64,000 nt of DNA, from contig JARWSJ010000001.1 of the NCBI GenBank assembly GCA_029906195.1, positions 496,001-560,000 on the forward strand, written 5' to 3'. The notes beneath the pieces were generated by a model. It ran no database searches, had not been told where the DNA came from, and worked only from the letters and a program-made list of their open reading frames with translations. This document shows, piece after piece, positions 50,456-60,925 of this stretch (positions are counted from its first letter, which is position 1; each line of letters starts with the position of its first letter). This DNA is from Chitinophagaceae bacterium 26-R-25 (lineage in GTDB: Bacteria; Bacteroidota; Bacteroidia; Chitinophagales; Chitinophagaceae). Both the position numbers and the translations under genes were made by a program.

Positions 50456-51614
50456 TGAAATTTTTGACATTACCGGAATCAGGATAAGAGTATTAAGTCC
50501 CGTAAAAAATGTTCTCCCATTCCAGGATGCAACCATGGGCCCCTTTCACACCTTTGGTATGGCTATCCTCACGCTGGAAGATGCTGATGGAAATATAGGG
50601 GAAGCACCGGTATTCAGCACGTATATCAATGTGCTGGAAACCTGCTTGTTTCCTATTCTTTTGCATAGCCCTGATATTTTGTACAAAACTCTTTATCCTG
50701 CTTTGTACTGGTCCATTCGTAATGAAGGTTTTCGTGGGCAGGCAGCGGCACTGCTTGGGCAGGTAGACATGGCTTTGCATGATCTGGCAGCGCGCAGAAA
50801 TAAAACGCCCTTGCATAAGTACCTGGGAGCTGAAAAAAGCTCAGTGAAGGTTTACGGCAGTGGAGGGGGAACTAATTATACTCGCAGAGAGCTTGAGGAG
50901 GAAGTGAATTTTTTCCTTGACAAAGGAGTTGAGTATTATAAAATGAAAGTGGGAAAGAGCTTCGGGAAGCAGATAGATGAAGATGCAGAGCGTGTAAAAT
51001 TTGTACAAAGCCATGTTGGCAATCAATGCAAGCTGGCGATTGATGCAAACCAGATATGGACTTACGACGAAACCTTAAGTTTTCTGGATAAGGTAGACAT
51101 TGATAATATTGCATGGCTGGAAGAGCCTGTTCATTCGGCGGCTTATGATCAAATCCAAAAGTTGTGCGCTGATGTACCTGTTCCCGTGTCGTATGGCGAA
51201 TCGGAACGTTCAGCAAAAACATTTCCCATCTTAAGTGAGCTGGGCGTAAAACATTTGCAGCCGGTGCCCACACAATTGTCTGGCATAAAAGAATGGTCGG
51301 ATGTGAAGGACCTAGCGGAAGATAAGGGCCTGATGTTTTCTTCCGGAGGATATTCTTTTTTTACCGCGTTCCTCCTGGCAACAGCAGGTGACAATGCAAT
51401 GCTGGAGAATTTGCGCTGTCTTATGGAAGGCTTAGAAGAATATCTATTGGTAATGCCTGAATGGGAGAAAAATGGTTGCATGAAATTGCCAGACGTGGAC
51501 GGATTGCCGGTGAGAATCGATTGGGAGTATTGTGTTAGGGAAAACAAAATCACTAAGTGTTTTGCATGGAGCAGACAAACTGTAAAACCTTACTCGGCTA
51601 TAGTAACACTCTAA
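50439..51614 (+). CDS. Mandelate racemase/enolase-superfamily enzyme (sugar-acid dehydratase-like)
   Basis: 391 residues. The capping domain (about 1-135) and TIM barrel (about 140-370) are typical. The KxK motif (Lys168 and Lys170 in YYKMKVGK) and the metal ligands Asp202 (IDANQIW), Glu228 (WLEEPVH) and Glu254 (YGESERS) are spaced 26 residues apart as in the family. The C-terminal histidine that forms the His-Asp dyad of many sugar-acid dehydratases is not obvious (LMFSSGGYSFFTAF at that place), so chemistry may differ. The gene overlaps the AKR by 17 bases and precedes an SSS symporter, pointing to a dehydratase step of a non-phosphorylative sugar route. Confidence 0.87.
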   Translation: MARIDNEIFDITGIRIRVLSPVKNVLPFQDATMGPFHTFGMAILTLEDADGNIGEAPVFSTYINVLETCLFPILLHSPDILYKTLYPALYWSIRNEGFRGQAAALLGQVDMALHDLAARRNKTPLHKYLGAEKSSVKVYGSGGGTNYTRRELEEEVNFFLDKGVEYYKMKVGKSFGKQIDEDAERVKFVQSHVGNQCKLAIDANQIWTYDETLSFLDKVDIDNIAWLEEPVHSAAYDQIQKLCADVPVPVSYGESERSAKTFPILSELGVKHLQPVPTQLSGIKEWSDVKDLAEDKGLMFSSGGYSFFTAFLLATAGDNAMLENLRCLMEGLEEYLLVMPEWEKNGCMKLPDVDGLPVRIDWEYCVRENKITKCFAWSRQTVKPYSAIVTL

Positions 51615-51633
51615 CGCTTAAAAAAATAGTATT

Positions 51634-53190
51634 GTGGATATAACGCTTGCCTTAGTTGACTATTTAGTATTGCTTTTGTACCTGATAGCACTTTTTTTTG
51701 TCGGTTTTTATTTGAATAAAAAATCGTCTGACGGTGATATTTTTTTAGGTGGCCGATCTCTGCGCTGGTGGCAAATTGGTTTTTCCATGTTCAGTGCAAA
51801 CGCCGGCCCGATGATGCTGATAGGCTTTGCCGGTATTGGTTTTTCGCAGGGCGTGGTTGGCAGTAATTTTGAGTGGCTCGCATGGATATTCCTTCTTATG
51901 CTCGCCATGTTTTTTTTGCCACACTACATGTCCACCAAAATCAGCACAATGCCGCAGTTCTTACAATTGCGCTTTGGAAAAAGATCCTACAATTTCCTCG
52001 TGGTGTATAGCCTCATCTCAATCCTGGTAGTATGGCTGGGAAGTGCTTTGTATGCAGGCGGATTGTTGATCTCGCAAATATTCAACTGGCCGTTGATGAG
52101 AGCGGTAATTATCATCGCCATTATTGCCACGAGCTTTACTGCGATCGGCGGATTGAAAGCTGTTGTGCGTACGGGCATTTTTCAATCTATTATTATCATC
52201 GTTTCTTCGGTTGTGCTTACCTTTTTAGGCATATCCAAAATAGGCGGTCTGGGCAAACTGTTGCACGCAACACCCGAAAATTATTGGAAACTTTTTCGTC
52301 CTGCTTCTGATCCTGAGTATTCATGGGTGGCGGTTATACTGGGTTATCCTGTTGTGGCCATTTATTACTGGTGTGCCGATCAAACCATTGTACAGAAGGT
52401 ACTTGCGGCTAAAAATATTCGCGAGGGCCAGTTGGGAGCGATGTTCATTGCAGCGCTGAAAATCATCATGCCGCTTATTTTTATTTTTCCCGGCATCATG
52501 TGTTTTGTGTTGTTTAAAGATACTGCCCAGCCTGATAATGCCTATATTACCCTTGTAAAACAATTGATGCCTCACGGGCTGCTTGGACTGTGTATTGCTG
52601 CTTTGATAGCAGCATTGATTGATACCGTCTCCTCAGGACTGAACTCTTTTAGCACCGTATTTACATTGGATGTGGTGGCCCAATTCAGAGAGTTGAATGA
52701 TGCACAAAAAAGAACAATGGGCAAGTGGGTGACTGTTGTTGCGGCCTTCCTTGCAGTGTTGGTTGCTGTTTTGTTTTCTCATTCCGGAAAGGGTTTTTTC
52801 GAATTGAGCCAGGGCCTTGTATCCATTCTTGCGCCGCCATTGTCTGTTGTTTTTTTAGCAGGCATCATGTGGAAAAGAGTGAATAGCCTGGCAGCTGAAG
52901 TGGTGTTGTATGGAGGAGGATTGTTGTGCCTTGCTATTGGCGCCTGCCATGTAATGAATTATCCATACAAAGGGTATTGGCCACACTTCCTTTTGTTATC
53001 GTTTTACATTTTTGCAGTACTAAGTATTGTTATAGTTGTCATCACATTATTATCAGAAAAGAAAGAAAATACAGCATTGCCGTCATTGGTGGAAACGAAT
53101 AAAAGAGCAGGGCACCAGTCCCGCAAAGTTTGGGCAAGATGGGCAGTGCTCGGGATCGTAATGGGAGGCATCTACTTTATTTTCAGATAG
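51634..53190 (+). CDS. SSS-family sodium:solute symporter (SGLT-like sugar carrier)
   Basis: 518 residues starting at a GTG (51634) 19 bases after the enolase-like gene. About thirteen hydrophobic helices are visible. SSS landmarks include FLGGRSLRWWQIGFSMFSANAG, GLKAVVRTGIFQ and DTVSSGLNSFSTVFTLDVV. Family members bring sugars or other solutes in with sodium; the SGLT branch is frequent in Bacteroidota monosaccharide operons. The carrier would provide the substrate for the neighbouring dehydrogenase and dehydratase. The specificity is not determinable here. Confidence 0.9.
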   Translation: MDITLALVDYLVLLLYLIALFFVGFYLNKKSSDGDIFLGGRSLRWWQIGFSMFSANAGPMMLIGFAGIGFSQGVVGSNFEWLAWIFLLMLAMFFLPHYMSTKISTMPQFLQLRFGKRSYNFLVVYSLISILVVWLGSALYAGGLLISQIFNWPLMRAVIIIAIIATSFTAIGGLKAVVRTGIFQSIIIIVSSVVLTFLGISKIGGLGKLLHATPENYWKLFRPASDPEYSWVAVILGYPVVAIYYWCADQTIVQKVLAAKNIREGQLGAMFIAALKIIMPLIFIFPGIMCFVLFKDTAQPDNAYITLVKQLMPHGLLGLCIAALIAALIDTVSSGLNSFSTVFTLDVVAQFRELNDAQKRTMGKWVTVVAAFLAVLVAVLFSHSGKGFFELSQGLVSILAPPLSVVFLAGIMWKRVNSLAAEVVLYGGGLLCLAIGACHVMNYPYKGYWPHFLLLSFYIFAVLSIVIVVITLLSEKKENTALPSLVETNKRAGHQSRKVWARWAVLGIVMGGIYFIFR

Positions 53191-53346
53191 CATGCTGAAA
53201 AGTAAAAAGTAAAAAATGTTCAAGTGCAACATGCCTGCCCTAAACGAATTTCAAGAACGGCAAAAAATAATCTTTGCATTTCGGACATATTCATTGCCGT
53301 TGAACTTAAGTTAACGGCGAAAGTAAAAAGCTTTTATAAAAAAATT

Positions 53347-53775
53347 ATGAACAGTTTCTATAATCGTTTGCTGGCAATATGTTTAGCCATTGTTATAACC
53401 ACAGGCTGTAAAGAAAAAAACACGCCACAGCAATTGGTTGAAAAAGTTTTTGTGGTAAACATCATTCCCGATTCATCAAAAATGAATGAATACCTTGCTT
53501 ATCATAAACAGGTGTGGCCGGAAGTAGAAGCTGGTTTCAAAAAAGCCGGATACAGGAAAATTGCGATGTACCGCTTTGATCATTTATTGGTCATGAGCAT
53601 CACAGTGCCCGCAGATGCCGATTTAAACGAGATGGGCAAAGTAGCAGAATCATACAGTCCACGTTGTGCAGAATGGAACATAATGATGAGCCATTACCAG
53701 GTTGGTGTTCCGGGAACACTTGCCGGACAGACGTGGGTGGAAGCGAAGCCGTTTTATTCTTTCAGTAATCAGTAA
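53347..53775 (+). CDS. Exported L-rhamnose/L-fucose mutarotase-family (DUF718) lipoprotein
   Basis: The start at 53347 (MNSFYNRLLAICL to lipobox TTGCKE) gives a 142-residue lipoprotein; an upstream reading from 53224 adds a non-signal leader. The ferredoxin-like RhaM domain (about 32-140) has YLAYHKQVWPEVEAGFKKAG, carrying the family's conserved His and WPE, then YRFDHLLVMSI and CAEWNIMMSHYQ. RhaM proteins interconvert the anomers of L-rhamnose or related sugars. They are usually cytoplasmic, so a lipidated exported form is notable. It follows the SSS symporter, consistent with delivering the right anomer for transport. Confidence 0.85.
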   Translation: MNSFYNRLLAICLAIVITTGCKEKNTPQQLVEKVFVVNIIPDSSKMNEYLAYHKQVWPEVEAGFKKAGYRKIAMYRFDHLLVMSITVPADADLNEMGKVAESYSPRCAEWNIMMSHYQVGVPGTLAGQTWVEAKPFYSFSNQ

Positions 53776-53783
53776 AAAGGTCC

Positions 53784-53890
53784 AATTAATAATTAATAAT
53801 TAAAAATTAATAGGGTTGCAGTTAATAAAAAATTTGGCTTTCACAGAGGTGCCATATTAATTACTAATTATTAATTATTAATTCCCAATT
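53784..53890. repeat. Mirror repeat of AATTAAT units
   Basis: The left arm (53784-53811) repeats AATTAATAATTAATAATTAA, and the right arm (53855-53890) carries the reverse-complement pattern TTAATTATTAATTATTAATT. It lies between the mutarotase gene and the 757-aa gene. It could form a long AT-rich hairpin. Confidence 0.7.
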
Positions 53891-53917
53891 ACACTAATAC
53901 AAACTTAATAGCATTCT

Positions 53918-56191
53918 ATGTTTCTTTCAAAGAGAACGGTGTCGCTCCTCGCTTTATCATTGCTTACTTCTTCTTTGTTTGCGCAGAGCGATTTTTCTAC
54001 ACGTTATTTTAAAATTCATGTTAATGAAAAAGGTTTTATTACTAGCATGAAAAATATAACGGTGACACCTAATCGAGAATTTAGTCCCGCAGATCGTCCT
54101 TCTCCGTTAATGTTGTTATACGATGGTGCTAAGAAAATATATTATGAGCCTGTTAAAGCTGCTTATCAAAAAAATGACAAACTGATAAAGCTTGCTTACA
54201 GCAATGGTTCCGTCGCCACCGTTCGGATCGATCCTCATTCAAAATATTTAAAGATGACGTTGCTGTCCCTTACAAAGCGCGAAGGGATAGAAGGCATTCA
54301 GTGGGGGTATTATCATACCAGCATCAACAATCTTTTGGGTGAAATTATTGGTGTTGCGCGTGATACCAGCAGTAAAGTCAACTATGCAATTGGCATGCTC
54401 GCTTTAAATGATAACACATTGGGAGGAGCTTCTTCAACTGTAGGAGATGCCGCGCCTTTTCAGTACATCATTCACACACCCGATGCAAAACGCTTTCCGT
54501 TACCCGACAGCTTGCATGAAGGCCAGATCTTTAGCCTCGGTGGAAACGGCATCAGTGATGTTGCTTTTTATGCACACAAGGAACCGTGGTACCGCATCAT
54601 GTATGGAGATGCAGCGCAGGTAGATGAAAAAGGAAGGATATCTATTGCCTATCAATCCAGGGATCGTTCTGGTAAAAGGGAAATAAGTTTTTCATTAATT
54701 CCCAATATGGCTGCTAACATTCCGAACCATATCGACGTACAACCTTTGCCCGGTGTGGATTACATCGGTTCGTCTGTAGCATTGTGGGGTAGTCCCGACA
54801 GCACCGCTTTGATGGATGTAATGCAGAACATCGTGTTATATGAAAAACTGCCTTATCCAACTTTCAATGGTAAGTGGGTAAAAGATCCTGCTTCCTTTGT
54901 GCCCGATGCGATGAGTGCGGGGAATCTTAACGATAGCATCATTTCTTATACACACAGGCTTGGCTTTAAGGCCATAAGTCTTTACGACCAGGGATTTTTA
55001 AGAACCAACAGAGCCGATGCAGGTTATATAGATGGAAAGGATTTTGACCACAAGCCCATCAAAATGAATGCGGGTAATAAATCCCACAAAGAGTTTTCAG
55101 CATTGGCTGCGAAATACGGAATCATTATAGGAAGAACGACTATCACCAATTCGCTTCCTCCCGGTTCGCAGGATGCGAGCCCTGTGCCCAGCGATAGTCT
55201 TTGCTACCAGCAGAAACGCCTTCTTGCAAAATCAATCGATGCGAATGACACTATCATTGTAATCGACGATCCGAAGTACATGGAGGAAATTGCAAGCTGG
55301 GAAGGACATTGTGAAAATTTGAACATGATAAAAATTGGCAAGGAGCTGATCCATTATCTTGGCGTATCTGATAAAACACCTTATCGTTTATTGAATGTAA
55401 AACGCGGCTACTGGAATACAATACCTGCAAATCACGCTGCGCAAGACACCGTATACAAACTGCAGGTAACGGTTAATTACGGCTATGATGGAATTATTCC
55501 AAACATGCAGCTGCAGGATAAAATTGCCGAATACTACGCAGACGTTTGTCGCATCAATGGGCTTGCCTATTATGATTTTGACGGACAGGAGTTTCTGTTT
55601 AACAACGGACATGGGTATTATTCCACCAAGCGTTTTTTCCATAAAATGTTTGATCACGCAAAAAGCACAGGCGTTCCCTATATCCGCTTCACCGGAGCAA
55701 CTTTATCCGAAGGTTCATGGCATTATCAAAGTATATGGAACGTTGGCGGCGGAAAGAATTTGTATGATGCCGATACCCGCGAGTGGGGTAGTACCACCAG
55801 CCAGGGCAAGGATTTGCGTGACGTAACCTACGGTAACTTTTTTCCTGTAGGCATGGGAGGAAATTTTCCCATCAATGCAAAAGCAACTGTTGAACAATAT
55901 GAGCATATCCAGGCGATTTCTGTGGGAGTGGGAACTACTTACAGTTTAAGCTTGAATCAAAAAGATGTAGAGGCTTGCCCTCAAAAGGAAGCCATCTTCA
56001 AAGTGATCCGTACATGGGAAGATGCAAGGGCCGCTAATGCATTTCCCCGCTGGATAAAAACACAACTTGCAGATCCTGCCAAAAGCTGGAAGCTGGAAAC
56101 CGCAAACGATGCAAACACCTGGAAGTTGTACGAGGTGGTTAATGGTAAAAAAGTACAGTCATTTGTTTTAAAAAGAGCCGCGGGATATTAG
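53918..56191 (+). CDS. Unrecognised 757-aa secreted protein, putative glycosidase-like
   Basis: 757 residues with a signal peptide (1-22, ending SLFAQ). The first 300 residues look like a beta-sandwich (FSTRYFKIHVNEKGFITSMKNI). From about 325 helices and strands alternate as in a TIM barrel (SAGNLNDSIISYTHRLGFKAI; YYADVCRINGLAYYDFDGQEF). The DFDGQE stretch near residue 553 is a plausible active-site loop because acidic residues end a strand there. I do not recognise the family. It precedes the GH120 gene by 44 bases (to its ATG), so the two are probably co-transcribed. A glycosidase role is inferred from signal, architecture and neighbour only. Confidence 0.72.
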   Translation: MFLSKRTVSLLALSLLTSSLFAQSDFSTRYFKIHVNEKGFITSMKNITVTPNREFSPADRPSPLMLLYDGAKKIYYEPVKAAYQKNDKLIKLAYSNGSVATVRIDPHSKYLKMTLLSLTKREGIEGIQWGYYHTSINNLLGEIIGVARDTSSKVNYAIGMLALNDNTLGGASSTVGDAAPFQYIIHTPDAKRFPLPDSLHEGQIFSLGGNGISDVAFYAHKEPWYRIMYGDAAQVDEKGRISIAYQSRDRSGKREISFSLIPNMAANIPNHIDVQPLPGVDYIGSSVALWGSPDSTALMDVMQNIVLYEKLPYPTFNGKWVKDPASFVPDAMSAGNLNDSIISYTHRLGFKAISLYDQGFLRTNRADAGYIDGKDFDHKPIKMNAGNKSHKEFSALAAKYGIIIGRTTITNSLPPGSQDASPVPSDSLCYQQKRLLAKSIDANDTIIVIDDPKYMEEIASWEGHCENLNMIKIGKELIHYLGVSDKTPYRLLNVKRGYWNTIPANHAAQDTVYKLQVTVNYGYDGIIPNMQLQDKIAEYYADVCRINGLAYYDFDGQEFLFNNGHGYYSTKRFFHKMFDHAKSTGVPYIRFTGATLSEGSWHYQSIWNVGGGKNLYDADTREWGSTTSQGKDLRDVTYGNFFPVGMGGNFPINAKATVEQYEHIQAISVGVGTTYSLSLNQKDVEACPQKEAIFKVIRTWEDARAANAFPRWIKTQLADPAKSWKLETANDANTWKLYEVVNGKKVQSFVLKRAAGY

Positions 56192-56235
56192 TATAATTGC
56201 ACCCTCAGATAAAAAACGAAAACGAAAAGCTTGCT

Positions 56236-58155
<1,920 letters not shown>

Positions 58156-58232
58156 GAAAAATAGGAATTAGAAATTAGGAGGTAGGAGTTAGATGTTGTT
58201 TAGTTAGGCCGTTTGAAAAAATAAAAGCATCT

Positions 58233-58330
58233 TGCTTGTCATCCCGACGAAGGAGGGATCTGGGTTTTACACTAGCGAACAGTATGTGTAAATAGTTACG
58301 CAGAACCCTTCTTTGTCGGGATGACAAGCA
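58233..58330. repeat. Inverted repeat of the CATCCCGACGAAG type
   Basis: Bases 58233-58252 pair with 58311-58330 over 20 positions with one G-T pair. The unit TGTCATCCCGACGAAGGAGGGATCT is an intergenic repeat I recognise from several Bacteroidota genomes. It lies between the GH120 and EEP genes, downstream of the former, and may end its transcript. Confidence 0.75.
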
Positions 58331-58428
58331 GTCTTTTTTTACAGGTTATAAATACCATGCATTTGAAAAAATGGCTCAACTGAACGATATTGAATTATTG
58401 AATACGAGTTAAGTATAAAAAATAAAAA

Positions 58429-59208
58429 ATGAAAAGGATTTTGAATTGCTTAGTTGTTGCTATTGCATTAATGTTTGGTTTGAGTTGCAAATCTGTAAAG
58501 AAGGCTCAAGGTTCTGCAAACGAAACAATAACTGTGCTTACATACAATGTTAGAAATTGTCTTGGTTTGGATAATGCGGTAAATTATCAACGTGTTGCAA
58601 GTGTTATTTCAAAGATCAACGCAGATGTGGTGGCAATTCAGGAATTGGACAGTGCGACTAACCGGAGCAAACATGTAAGTGTGCTGCACGAGTTGGCTGG
58701 TTTAACAAAAATGATCCCCACTTACAATGCATCCATCAGTTATCAGGGAGGTAAATATGGTATAGGAATTCTTTCAAAAGAAAAGCCTTTGAATGTTGAA
58801 GGCTTGTCATTGCCCGGAACAGAGGAGAAAAGAAGCGTGGTTGTTGTGGAAATGAAAAACTATGTTTTTGTCTGCACACATTTTTCATTGACAGAAGAAG
58901 ACAGAATAAAGTCAGTATCGTTGATCGATGAGCTTACTGCAAAATATGCAAAGCCTGTCTTGCTTGGTGGCGACTTGAATGCCACTCCGAACTCTTCAGT
59001 GGTAAAAGCATTTTCAAAAAACTGGAATGTACTCAGTGATACGTCGAAGCTGACCATCCCCGCAAACAAACCTACTGAATGCATCGATTATATCATGGCA
59101 CGCAAACAGCAAGGCCATACATTCAAAGTCTTGCAGTCAGTAGTAGAGAACGAACCAGTGGCATCAGATCATTTGCCTGTTTGGATAAAAGTGAGCGTTG
59201 GGAAATAA
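58429..59208 (+). CDS. Endonuclease/exonuclease/phosphatase (EEP)-family lipoprotein
   Basis: 259 residues. The signal ends at lipobox GLSCKS, so the protein is lipidated and exported. The EEP fold is complete: LTYNVRNC, IQELDSATNRS (metal Glu), HFSLTEEDR, LLGGDLNATPNS (catalytic Asp/Asn), ECIDYIMA and ASDHLPVW (catalytic His). Exported EEP proteins may be extracellular nucleases, sphingomyelinase-like phosphodiesterases or phosphatases. The family does not fix which one. A terminator follows at 59240. Confidence 0.9.
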   Translation: MKRILNCLVVAIALMFGLSCKSVKKAQGSANETITVLTYNVRNCLGLDNAVNYQRVASVISKINADVVAIQELDSATNRSKHVSVLHELAGLTKMIPTYNASISYQGGKYGIGILSKEKPLNVEGLSLPGTEEKRSVVVVEMKNYVFVCTHFSLTEEDRIKSVSLIDELTAKYAKPVLLGGDLNATPNSSVVKAFSKNWNVLSDTSKLTIPANKPTECIDYIMARKQQGHTFKVLQSVVENEPVASDHLPVWIKVSVGK

Positions 59209-59211
59209 TTG

Positions 59212-59346
59212 AAAATTGAAAATTGAAAGTTGAAAATGCAGAAGGTCGAACAGTTAATACTGTTCGACCTTCTCTTATAAATGGGTGTGAAGTCAACATT
59301 TTACTACACCTCATTTTCAACTTTCAACTTTCAACTTTCAATTTTT
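59212..59346. repeat. Mirror repeat of TTGAAAA/TTTTCAA units around a terminator
   Basis: The left arm 59212-59237 repeats TTGAAAA-type units and the right arm 59313-59346 carries TTTCAAC units that read as its reverse complement. The perfect hairpin at 59240-59273 lies between the arms. The right arm overlaps the last bases of the minus-strand AraC gene. Confidence 0.75.
59240..59273. terminator. Bidirectional terminator between the EEP and AraC genes
   Basis: A perfect 15-bp stem (59240-59254 with 59259-59273) with a 4-base loop TAAT lies between convergent genes. It has A-rich DNA on its left and CTCTTATAA on its right, so it could serve both strands. Confidence 0.85.
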
Positions 59347-60214
59347 AACTCTCTTCAATCGCATATTGTTTTAAAAACTCTCTTGGCGATAGACCCTTAA
59401 TTTCCTTGAAGTGTGTGTTGAAATTGGATATGCTGTTGTAACCGCTGTCATAGCAGGCTTCCGTTACATTGTGGTTGCCTTCCAGCAATAACCTGGCAGC
59501 ATGGCTGATGCGGATTTCCTTTACAAAGTCTATCAGGGTTCTGTTTGTTTTTTGTTTAAAAAACCGGCAGAACGCAGAAGTAGACATGGTTGTAATATCG
59601 GCTACCTCTTGCAGGCTGATGTCATTTTTGAAATTCCTGAAAATATGGTCAAATACTTTATTGATTTTTTGTGCTTCGGAAGAGTTGTCAACTGAATTGA
59701 AAAAAGGTGACGATAGTATTTTAGCAGAAGATGATTGCGCCAAAATATCAAGCAACTGCAGCATCAAAGCAGCTCTCGTCAAACCAGTTTCAAACAACAT
59801 TTGTTTCATCACCAATTGCGCTCTCATCACTGTTTCACCCGAAAAAGAAACACCTTTCGCTGCGTTGTTGAAAAGGGTAACCAATGCTTTGGCTTCCGGT
59901 TTTTCCAATAGTTGGTTGCCTAAGAAATTAGGAAAGAAATGAATCACCGTTGCGTGCGGGTGTATCATAGGGTCGACAGTCCTGTAGTACTGCCAGCAGT
60001 GGGGCAGATAGCTTCCCAGAAGCACAAGCTCGGTACCTTCAAAGTCTTCTATATGATCACCTATAAATCGTTTGCCTGAAAGGTTTTCAATTAAAGCAAT
60101 CTCAAAATTGACATGGCTTTTTAACGTGGTATATTTTTTAACCTCAATCATATCAGATCGAACAGTAAAAGACTGGTCCGGAGGAAATGTGAAATTCTCG
60201 TAGATATATTGCAT
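59345..60214 (-). CDS. AraC-family transcriptional regulator with cupin-like N-domain
   Basis: 289 residues. The N-terminal part (about 20-170) resembles a cupin ligand-binding domain (VLLGSYLPHCWQYY). The C-terminal AraC module (about 185-287) has two helix-turn-helices: ISLQEVADITTMSTSAFCRFFK and NVTEACYDSGYNSISNFNTHF, then LSPREFLKQY. It probably binds a small sugar and controls a nearby gene. The divergent GH95-like gene at 60926 is the natural candidate, separated by a 711-base region with several hairpins. Confidence 0.93.
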   Translation of the reverse strand: MQYIYENFTFPPDQSFTVRSDMIEVKKYTTLKSHVNFEIALIENLSGKRFIGDHIEDFEGTELVLLGSYLPHCWQYYRTVDPMIHPHATVIHFFPNFLGNQLLEKPEAKALVTLFNNAAKGVSFSGETVMRAQLVMKQMLFETGLTRAALMLQLLDILAQSSSAKILSSPFFNSVDNSSEAQKINKVFDHIFRNFKNDISLQEVADITTMSTSAFCRFFKQKTNRTLIDFVKEIRISHAARLLLEGNHNVTEACYDSGYNSISNFNTHFKEIKGLSPREFLKQYAIEES

Positions 60215-60505
60215 CGTTAGTTGGCTATGTATTGCAAAGTAAAAGAAATAATCATTTTCTCAGTGTTTTCTTTACTACCTGGTTATAAGTGTTTGAATCA
60301 ATGTGGGTTAGTTGGTTAAAACGAGATGGCATGTTAATGTTAAGTTCTTAGCATTGCCGGTTTTCATAGAAGCAGGTGTGGCCCGTCGGGGCGACTAGAT
60401 AAGATTAAGTGTTGAGATATATGTTAAAAAAAAGGTGATGATTGATAAATAAACAGTTGTTATTCGGTTGTAGAAAAATGAATTTTGAGGAGTTTGGCGA
60501 GTTGA

Positions 60506-60537
60506 TCATTGCATCTGCAATGAACATTTCTTTTTTT
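60506..60537 (+). terminator. Hairpin with T run, first of three in this gap
   Basis: TCATTGCA (60506-60513) pairs exactly with TGCAATGA (60516-60523). The tight 2-base loop probably opens by one pair. It is followed by ACATTTC and seven T residues. No gene precedes it on this strand. Confidence 0.5.
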
Positions 60538-60566
60538 CATGGCTCAATGTTAGTTTTTGGTTTGAG

Positions 60567-60607
60567 GGAAGGGAGGTTGGCAAATCCTCCCTTCCATTTT
60601 TGCTTTT
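60567..60607 (+). terminator. Terminator-like hairpin, second of three
   Basis: GGAAGGGAGG (60567-60576) pairs exactly with CCTCCCTTCC (60586-60595) around the loop TTGGCAAAT, then ATTTTTGCTTTT. A good intrinsic terminator form with no gene upstream on its strand. Confidence 0.7.
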
Positions 60608-60718
60608 AATAATCAGAGATTTCTAAGATAGAATTTGACCCACTACCATTTTTTTTGCGACAAGTAGTGGTTTGCGAAAAGAAGGTTTTCTAGCAGTTTT
60701 GGTCAGTTTTCGTTTAAT

Positions 60719-60749
60719 GAAAGGAGGAAGGCAATGCCTCCTTTCTCTT
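60719..60749 (+). terminator. Terminator-like hairpin, third of three
   Basis: GAAAGGAGG (60719-60727) pairs exactly with CCTCCTTTC (60737-60745) around AAGGCAATG, then TCTTTT. Stem and loop resemble the hairpin at 60567, including the GGCAA loop core. Confidence 0.7.
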
Positions 60750-60771
60750 TTATATCCGGAATGCTAAACGG

Positions 60772-60823
60772 TAAACGCCTAACGCTTAACGCAGACAGTC
60801 CCGCGTTAAGCGTTAGGCGTTTA
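60772..60823. repeat. Perfect 21-bp inverted repeat of AACGCCTAACGCTTAACG units
   Basis: Bases 60772-60792 are the exact reverse complement of 60803-60823, with a 10-base loop. The unit GCGTTAGGCGTTTAGCATTA also occurs once at about 28833-28853, between the Kelch regulator and SusD, so the element is dispersed in this genome. Confidence 0.8.
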
Positions 60824-60925
60824 GCATTAAGCCTTTGACGTTTTGGCCGACTATAGCTAACAAAGTGTATGATTTAGATAATTTATATTAGCCATAAACG
60901 GGTTTAAAAGAGTAGTATTGACGCG

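Larger units (their letters stand above)
60215..60925. promoter_or_regulatory. 711-base non-coding region between AraC and GH95-like genes
   Basis: No supported coding sequence. It holds three hairpins followed by T runs (60506-60523, 60567-60595, 60719-60745) and a perfect 21-bp inverted repeat (60772-60792 with 60803-60823). It should also contain two divergent promoters and possibly the AraC target. A short non-coding RNA ending at one of the hairpins is possible. Confidence 0.5.
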
